Assembly (NCBI GenBank): GCA_911728455.2
Contig: OU452224.1
Coordinates: 4,588,001 to 4,652,000, forward strand
DNA: 64,000 nucleotides
Direction of reading: 5' to 3'
Source of the DNA: Marthasterias glacialis
Taxonomy: Eukaryota; Echinodermata; Asteroidea; Forcipulatida; Asteriidae
The notes under the pieces are model-generated. The model did not search any database. It was not told where the DNA came from and worked only from the letters and a program-made list of their open reading frames with translations. A program made the position numbers and the translations under genes. Of the stretch, positions 57,185-64,000 are shown in pieces (position 1 is the stretch's first letter; each line of letters starts with the position of its first letter).

Positions 57185-60145
57185 ATGGGCTTTCCGAAAA
57201 TGCCGGTCTTGGGGCTGCGGGATAAACAGGGAGGTTGCCAGGGACCGCGGAAGGAGGACAACTCGAGGATAACCAGTGCATACGGCCATGCTGTGTGTGC
57301 GTCAACAATAGCCAAGGCTGCCACGTGTGTACTGGATCGAAGCCAGCAAAAAAAAAAAAAAAAAAAACGCCGAAAAAAGAAGTCGGCAGCACCACGGCTA
57401 ATAACTACAGAAATAATGGGGCTAGAGAGAAATTTCTTGTACCTGCAGTCAGCTACCATAGTCCTGCATCCGAAAATTTTGTTTTCCCGGCCAGCCAGGG
57501 CCGTCTTCCGCCTTGAAACGACCAGGGAGCGGGGCTGCTCTGAGTGCGCTTCAAACGCCTGTCTAATGGCACTTTTGTACACGAAGCTGTAACAGCGTAA
57601 AAACAAGACTTAGCAACGACTCTATCTCCCAAAGTATTGGCGGGAAACTGACAAGTCCAACACTGTTGAAAAGCCCTGCTCATGGGCTTTCCAAAAATGC
57701 CGGTCTTGGGGCTGCGGGATAAACAGGGAGGTTGCCAGGGACCGCGGAAGGAGGACACCCCGAGGATGTCCAGTGCATACGGACATGCTGTGTGTACGTC
57801 AACAATAGCCATGGCTGCTACGTGTGTACTGGATCGAAGCCAGCAAAAAAATAAAAATTAAAAACGCCGAAAAAAGAAGTCGGCAGCACCACGGCTAATA
57901 ATTACAGAAATAATGGGGCTAGAGAGAAATTTCTTGTACCTGCAGTCAGCTACCATAGTCCTGCATCCGAAAATCTGGTTTTCCCGGCCAGCCAGGGCCA
58001 TCTTCCGCCTTGAAACGACCAGGGAGCGGGGCTGCTCCGAGTGTGCTTCAAACGCCTGTCTAATGGCACTTTTGTACACGAAGCTGTAACAGAGTAAAAA
58101 CAAGACTTAGCAACGACTCTATCTCCCAAAGTATTGGCGGGAAACTGACAAGTCCGACACTGTTGAAAAGCCCTGCTCATGGGCTTTCCAAAAATGCCGG
58201 TCTTGGGGCTGCGGGATAAACAGGGAGGTTGCCAGGGACCGCGGAAGGAGGACACCCCGAGGATGTCCAGTGCATACGGACATGCTGTGTGTACGTCAAC
58301 AATAGCCATGGCTGCTACGTGTGTACTGGATCGAAGCCAGCAAAAAAAAACGCCGAAAAAAGAAGTCGGCAGCACCACGGCTAATAACTACAGAAATAAG
58401 GGGGCTAGAGAGAAATTTCTTGTACCTGCAGTCAGCTACCATAGTCCTGCATCCGCAAATCTGGTTTTCCCGGCCAGCCAGGGCCATCTTCCGCCTTGAA
58501 ACGACCAGGGAGCGGGGCTGCTCCGAGTGCGCTTCAAACGCCTGTCTAATGGCACTTTTGTACACGAAGCTGTAACAGAGTGAAAACAAGACTTAGCAAC
58601 GACTCTATCTCCCAAAGTATTGGCGGGAAACTGACAAGTCTGACACTGTTGAAAAGCCCTGCTCATGGGCTTTCCGAAAATGCCGGTCTTGGGGCTGCGG
58701 GATAAACAGGGAGGTTGCCAGGGACCGCGGAAGGAGGACAACTCGAGGATAACCAGTGCATACGGCCATGCTGTGTGTGCGTCAACAATAGCCAAGGCTG
58801 CCACGTGTGTACTGGATCGAAGCCAGAAAAAAAAAAAAAAAAAAAACGCCGAAAAAAGAAGTCGGCAGCACCACGGCTAATAACTACAGAAATAATGGGG
58901 CTAGAGAGAAATTTCTTGTACCTGCAGTCAGCTACCATAGTCCTGCATCCGAAAATTTTGTTTTCCCGGCCAGCCAGGGCCGTCTTCCGCCTTGAAACGA
59001 CCAGGGAGCGGGGCTGCTCTGAGTGCGCTTCAAACGCCTGTCTAATGGCACTTTTGTACACGAAGCTGTAACAGCGTAAAAACAAGACTTAGCAACGACT
59101 CTATCTCCCAAAGTATTGGCGGGAAACTGACAAGTCCAACACTGTTGAAAAGCCCTGCTCATGGGCTTTCCAAAAATGCCGGTCTTGGGGCTGCGGGATA
59201 AACAGGGAGGTTGCCAGGGACCGCGGAAGGAGGACACCCCGAGGATGTCCAGTGCATACGGACATGCTGTGTGTACGTCAACAATAGCCATGGCTGCTAC
59301 GTGTGTACTGGATCGAAGCCAGCAAAAAAATAAAAATTAAAAACGCCGAAAAAAGAAGTCGGCAGCACCACGGCTAATAATTACAGAAATAATGGGGCTA
59401 GAGAGAAATTTCTTGTACCTGCAGTCAGCTACCATAGTCCTGCATCCGAAAATCTGGTTTTCCCGGCCAGCCAGGGCCATCTTCCGCCTTGAAACGACCA
59501 GGGAGCGGGGCTGCTCCGAGTGTGCTTCAAACGCCTGTCTAATGGCACTTTTGTACACGAAGCTGTAACAGAGTAAAAACAAGACTTAGCAACGACTCTA
59601 TCTCCCAAAGTATTGGCGGGAAACTGACAAGTCCGACACTGTTGAAAAGCCCTGCTCATGGGCTTTCCAAAAATGCCGGTCTTGGGGCTGCGGGATAAAC
59701 AGGGAGGTTGCCAGGGACCGCGGAAGGAGGACACCCCGAGGATGTCCAGTGCATACGGACATGCTGTGTGTACGTCAACAATAGCCATGGCTGCTACGTG
59801 TGTACTGGATCGAAGCCAGCAAAAAAAAACGCCGAAAAAAGAAGTCGGCAGCACCACGGCTAATAACTACAGAAATAATGGGGCTAGAGAGAAATTTCTT
59901 GTACCTGCAGTCAGCTACCATAGTCCTGCATCCGAAAATCTGGTTTTCCCGGCCAGCCAGGGCCATCTTCCGCCTTGAAACGACCAGGGAAAGGGGCTGC
60001 TCCGAGTGCGCTTCAAACGCCTGCCTAATGGCACTTTTGTACACGAAGCTGTAACAGAGTGAAAACAAGACTTAGCAACGACTCTATCTCCGTAAAAGTA
60101 TTGGCGGGAAACTGACAAGTCTGACACTGTCGGAAAGCCCTGCTC
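57185..60145 (+). repeat. Higher-order repeat I: 3 monomers, about 1480 bp, two units
   Basis: Boxes 57185, 57682 and 58179 match 58665, 59161 and 59658. Shared markers are ACAACTCGAGG with GGATAACCAG, a 20-base A-tract, CAGCGTAAAAAC, and the AATAAAAATTAAAAACG copy (here with GAGAGAAATTTC rather than GAGAAACATTTC). The third copies differ: 58179 has the J-type 3' half, while 59658 has AATAATGGGG and GGGAAAGGGGC. The block is a rearranged relative of HOR F. Confidence 0.82.
58827..58846 (+). repeat. Longest A-tract in the window (20 A)
   Basis: Twenty uninterrupted A follow GAAGCCAG. Tracts of the same length occur in copies 41933 and 57185. Elsewhere the same position has 8-19 A, or A-runs broken by T, TT or C. 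This single site explains most of the variation in monomer length. Confidence 0.88.
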
Positions 60146-61124
60146 ATGGGCTTTCCGAAAATGACGCTCTTGGGGCTGCGGGATAACCAGGGAGGTTGCC
60201 AGGAACCGCGGAAGGAGGACACCCCAAGGATGTCCAGTGCATACGGCCATGCTGTGTGTGCGTCAACAATAGCCAAGGCTGCTACGTGTGTACTGGATCG
60301 AAGCTAAAAAAAAAAAAAAAACGCCGAAAAAAGAAGTCGGCAGCACCACGGCTAATAACTACAGAAATAAGGGGGCTAGAGAGAAATTTCTTGTACCTGC
60401 AGTCAGCTACCATAGTCCTGCATCCGCAAATCTGGTTTTCCCGGCCAGCCAGGGCCATCTTCCGCCTTGAAACGACCAGGGAGCGAGGCTGCTCCGAGTG
60501 CGCTTCAAACGCCTGTCTAATGGCACTTTTGTACACGAAGCTGTAACAGAGTGAAAACAAGACTTAGCAACAACTCTATCTCTCAAAGTATTGGCGAGAA
60601 ACTGACAAGTCTGACACTGTTGGAAAGCCCTGCTCATGGGCTTTCCGAAAATGCCGGTCTTGGGGCTGCGGGATAAACAGGGAGGTTGCCAGGGACCGCG
60701 GAAGGAGGACACCCCGAGGATGTCAAGTGCATACGGACATGCTGTGTGTGCGTCAACAATAGCCAAGGCTGCTAGGTGTGTACTGGATCGAAGCCAGCCC
60801 AAAAAAAAACGCCGAAAAAAGAAGTCGGCAGCACCACGGCCAATAACTCCAGAAATAATGAAGCTAGAGAGAAAATTTCTTGTACCTGCAGTTAGCTACC
60901 ATAGTCCTGCATCCGCAAATCTGGTTTTCCCGGCCAGCCAGGGCCATCTTCCGCCTTGAAACGACCAGGGAGCGGGGCTGCTCCGAGTGCGCTTCAAACG
61001 CCTGTCTAATGGCACTTTTGTACACGAAGCTGTAACAGAGTAAAAACAAGACTTAGCAACAACTCTATCTCCCAAAGTATTGGCGGGAAACTGACAAGTC
61101 CAACACTGTTGAAAAGCCCTGCTC
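59161..61124 (+). repeat. Distant copy of 39968-41932 (offset 19193)
   Basis: Boxes 59161, 59658, 60146 and 60636 lie exactly 19193 bp after 39968, 40465, 40953 and 41443. The rare J copy with CCGTAAAAG before it and ATGACGCTC inside is included. Differences noticed are GAGAGAAATTTC versus GAGAAACATTTC, GGGAAAGGGG, and in the last copy GCTAGGTGTG and ATGAAGCTAG. A four-monomer string was therefore moved or kept across about 19 kb of other HORs. Confidence 0.82.
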
Positions 61125-61621
61125 ATGGGCTTTCCAAAAATGCCGGTCTCGGGGCTGCGGGATAAACAGGGAGGTTGCCAGGGACCGCGGAAGGAGGACA
61201 CCCCGAGGATGTCCAGTGCATACGGACATGCTGTGTGTACGTCAACAATAGCCATGGCTGCTACGTGTGTACTGGATCGAAGCCAGCAAAAAAATAAAAA
61301 TTAAAAACGCCGAAAAAAGAAGTCGGCAGCACCACGGCTAATAATTACAGAAATAATGGGGCTAGAGAAACATTTCTTGTACCTGCAGTCAGCTACCATA
61401 GTCCTGCATCCGAAAATCTGGTTTTCCCGGCCAGCCAGGGCCATCTTCCGCCTTAAAACGACCAGGGAGCGGGGCTGCTCCGAGTGCGCTTCAAACGCCT
61501 GCCTAATGGCACTTTTGTACACGAAGCTATAACAGAGTGAAAACAAGACTTAGCAACGACTCTATCTCCCAAAGTATTGGCGGGAAACTGACAAGTCTGA
61601 CACTGTTGGAAAGCCCTGCTC
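61125..61621 (+). repeat. Single monomer linking HOR I type to HOR H type
   Basis: The 5' part has the AATAAAAATTAAAAACG and GAGAAACATTTC markers of the 38985/42430 type (with private GGTCTCGGGG). After CCTTAAAACGACC it switches to the GCCTGCCTAATGG and GAAGCTATAAC type found before the HOR G dimers. It is a junction copy between two HOR families. Confidence 0.75.
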
Positions 61622-63585
61622 ATGGGCTTTCCGAAAATGCCGGTCTTGGGGATGCGGAATAAACAGGGAGGTTGCCAGGGACCGCGGAAGGAGGACACCC
61701 CGAGGATGTCCAGTGCATACGGCCATGCTGTGTGTGCGTCAACAATAGCCAAGGCTGCCACGTGTGTACTGGATCGAAGCCAGCAAAAAAAAACACCGAA
61801 AAAAGAAGTCGGCAGCACCACGGCTAATAACTACAGAAATAATGGGGCTAGAGAGAAATTTCTTGTACCTGCAGTCAGCTACCATAGTCCTGCATCCGAA
61901 AATCTGGTTTTCCCGGCCAGCCAGGGCCATCTTCCGCCTTCAAACGACCAGGGAGCGGGGCTGCTCCGAGTGCGCTTCAAACGCCTGTCTAATGGCACTT
62001 TTGTACACGAAGCTGTAACAGATTGAAAACAAGACTTAGCAACGACGCTATCTCCCAAGGTATTGGCGGGAAACTGACAAGTCTGACACTGTTGGAAAGC
62101 CCTGCTCATGGGCTTTCCGAAAATGCCGGTCTTGGGGCTGCGGAATAAACAGGGAGGTTGCCAGGGACCGCGGAAGGAGGACACCCCGAGGATGTCCAGT
62201 GCATACGGCCATGCTGTGTGTGCGTCAACAATAGCCAAGGCTGCCACGTGTGTACTGGATCGAAGCCAGCAAAAAAAAAAAAAAAAACGCCGAAAAAAGA
62301 AGTCGGCAGCACCACGGCTAATAACTACAGAAATAATGGGGCTAGAGAGAAATTTCTTGTACCTGCAGTCAGCTACCATAGTCCTGCATCCGAAAATCTG
62401 GTTTTCCCGGCCAGCCAGGGCCATCTTCCGCCTTGAAACGACCAGGGAGCGGGGCTGCTCCGAGTGCGCTTCAAACGCCTGCCTAATGGCACTTTTGTAC
62501 ACGAAGCTGTAACAGAGTGAAAACAAGACTTAGCAACGACTCTATCTCCCAAAGTATTGGTGGGAAACTGACAAGTCTGACACTGTTGAAAAACCCTGCT
62601 CATGGGCTTTCCGAAAATGACGGTCTTGGGGCTGCAGGATAAACAGGGAGGTTGCCAGGGACCGCGGAAAAAGGACACCCCGAGGATGTCCAGTGCATAC
62701 GGACATGCTGTGTGTACGTCAACAATAGCCATGGCTGCTACGTGTGTACTGGATCGAAGCCAGCAAAAAAAAAAAAAAAACGCCGAAAAAAGAAGTCGGC
62801 AGCACCACGGCTAATAACTTCAGAAATAATGGGGCTAGAGAGAAATTTCTTGTACCTGCAGTCAGCTACCATAGTCCTGCATCCGAAAATTTTGTTTTCC
62901 CGGCCAGCCAGGGCCGTCTTCCGCCTTGAAATGACGAGGGAGCGGGGCTGCTCCGAGTGCGCTTCAAACGCTTGTCTAATGGCACTTTTGTACACGAAGC
63001 TGTAACAGAGTGAAAACAAGACTTAGCAACGACTCTATCTCCCAAAGTATTGGCGGGAAACTGACAAGTCTGACACTGTTGGAAAGCCCTGCTCATGGGC
63101 TTTCCGAAAATACCGGTCTTTGGGCTGCGGGATAAACAGGGAGGTTGCCAGGGACCGCGGAAGGAGGACACCCCGAGGATGTCAAGTGCATACGGACATG
63201 CTGTGTGTGCGTCAACAATAGCCAAGGCTGCTACGTGTGTACTGGATCGAAGCCAGCCAAAAAAAAAAACCGCCGAAAAAAGAAGTCGGCAGCACCACGG
63301 CCAATAACTCCAGAAATAATGGGGCTAGAGAGAAAATTTCTTGTACCTGCAGTTAGCTACCATAGTCCTGCATCCGAAAATCTGGTTTTCCCGGCCAGCC
63401 AGGGCCATCTTCCGCCTTGAAACGACCAGGGAGCGGGGCTGCTCCGAGTGCGCTTCAAACGCCTGTCTAATGGCACTTTTGTACACGAAGCTGTAACAGA
63501 GTGAAAACAAGACTTAGCAACGACTCTATCTCCCAAAGTATTGGCGGGAAACTGACAAGTCTGACACTGTTGAAAAGCCCTGCTC
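61622..63585 (+). repeat. Third unit of HOR H, 6.4 kb from the second
   Basis: Boxes 61622, 62108, 62602 and 63095 lie 6401-6403 bp after 55221, 55707, 56199 and 56694. All markers of HOR H are present. The fourth member is a pure K copy (with GGTCTTTGGGC), agreeing with unit 1 rather than the hybrid in unit 2. Private changes include GGGGATGCGG at 61650 and TTGGCGGG restored before the second member. Confidence 0.83.
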
Positions 63586-64000
63586 ATGGGCTTTCCGAAA
63601 ATGCCGGTCTTGGGGCTGCGGGATAAACAGGGAGGTTGCCAGGGACCGCGGAAGGAGGACAACCCGAGGATAACCAGTGCATACGGCCATGCTGTGTGTG
63701 CGTCAACAATAGCCAAGGCTGCCACGTGTGTACTGGATCGAAGCCAGCAAAAAAATAAAAATTAAAAACGCCGAAAAAAGAAGTCGGCAGCACCACGGCT
63801 AATAATTACAGAAATAATGGGGCTAGAGAAACATTTCTTGTACCTGCAGTCAGCTACCATAGTCCTGCATCCGAAAATCTGGTTTTCCCGGCCAGCCAGG
63901 GCCATCTTCCGCCTTGAAACGACCAGGGAGCGGGGCTGCTCCGAGTGTGCTTCAAACGCCTGTCTAATGGCACTTTTGTACACGAAGCTGTAACAGAGTA
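63586..64000 (+). repeat. Partial monomer at the right window edge
   Basis: It begins as the 38489/41933 type (ACAACCCGAGG, GGATAACCAG, GCCACGTG) and from the A-tract on is the 38985/42430 type (AATAAAAATTAAAAACG, GAGAAACATTTC, GAGTGTGCTTC). The switch is at the hairpin and A-tract, as in the copy at 56694. The array continues past the window. Confidence 0.85.

Larger units (their letters stand above)
1..64000 (+). repeat. Satellite DNA array, about 489-bp monomer, about 131 copies
   Basis: Every stretch of the window aligns to the same unit. The box CATGGGCTTT (variants CTTATGGG, CTGATGGG, CATGAGC, CATGGGTTT) recurs at 152, 641, 1128, 1617, 2104 and so on to 63586, almost always 486-497 bp apart and always on the plus strand. 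No inversion, transposon or unique sequence breaks the array. Most length change lies in one A-tract. The repeated open frames on both strands are by-products: they overlap on opposite strands, change with each 1-bp indel, and follow the repeat period (489 is 3 x 163). Known: long homogeneous satellites with higher-order structure are typical of centromeric or pericentromeric heterochromatin in animals and plants. Inferred: this is such a block. Species and chromosome location cannot be read from the sequence. Confidence 0.97.

Noticed and set aside
1-64000. CRISPR array, because of regular repetition
   Set aside because: There are no alternating short repeats and unique spacers. The entire 489-bp unit is repeated.
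1-64000. Ribosomal or 5S gene tandem array
   Set aside because: No 5S, 5.8S, 18S or 28S signature (including the 5S internal control region) is visible in the monomer.

Overview
The whole window is one uninterrupted head-to-tail array of a satellite repeat of about 489 bp. Using the A of the conserved CATGGGCTTT box as phase, I place 130 boxed copies from position 152 to 63586, plus a remnant copy inside a fusion at 28482-29179 and partial copies at both edges. Spacing between boxes is 486-497 bp, with two exceptions: 470 bp (twice) and 698 bp (once). All copies lie on the same strand. I see no protein gene, rRNA, full tRNA, transposon, CRISPR array or unique spacer. Megabase-type satellite DNA of this kind points to a eukaryotic chromosome (pericentromere, centromere or another heterochromatic block). 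I cannot name the species. A hand count of the copy at 152-640 gives about 51.5% GC and 26 CpG (observed/expected about 0.8), so CpG is not strongly depleted.

The copies fall into three domains. Left (1 to about 24.0 kb): all copies carry CCATGG, GCAGTTAGC and AATAACTCCAG (or its CCAAA variant), except copies with the GTGGCGCCAC variant. Middle (about 24.0-38.4 kb): a mixture in which CCAAGG first appears, with GTGCGTCAAC and GGTTGCCAGGG. Right (about 38.4-64.0 kb): GCAGTCAGC and CTAATAACTACAG dominate, with a few middle-type copies interspersed.

Inside the domains copies are grouped into higher-order repeats (HORs) that are nearly identical at the unit level. These have periods of 1958 bp (4 copies, 3.6-9.4 kb), 1937 bp (10.2-14.1 kb), 1952 bp (18.2-23.1 kb), about 3152 bp (25.8-31.6 kb), 3427 bp (30.9-37.7 kb), 3444/2462 bp (38.0-43.9 kb), 3929 bp (45.9-53.7 kb), 1963 bp (53.3-57.2 kb, with a third copy at 61.6-63.6 kb) and about 1480 bp (57.2-60.1 kb). 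Several blocks recur 13-20 kb away at constant offset. A 264-bp patch in the left domain (5317-5580) is identical, as read by eye, to a right-domain segment about 39.9 kb away. The history is therefore one of repeated unequal exchange, segmental duplication and conversion.

Within the monomer the most notable sequence elements are: a TTGGCGGGAAA box matching the E2F consensus, present in most copies; a 9-bp inverted repeat around the phase box; a hairpin resembling a tRNA T-arm, with a B-box-like core, directly followed by a length-variable A-tract; and domain-specific palindromes (GTGGCGCCAC, CACGTG). Any function for these is inference.
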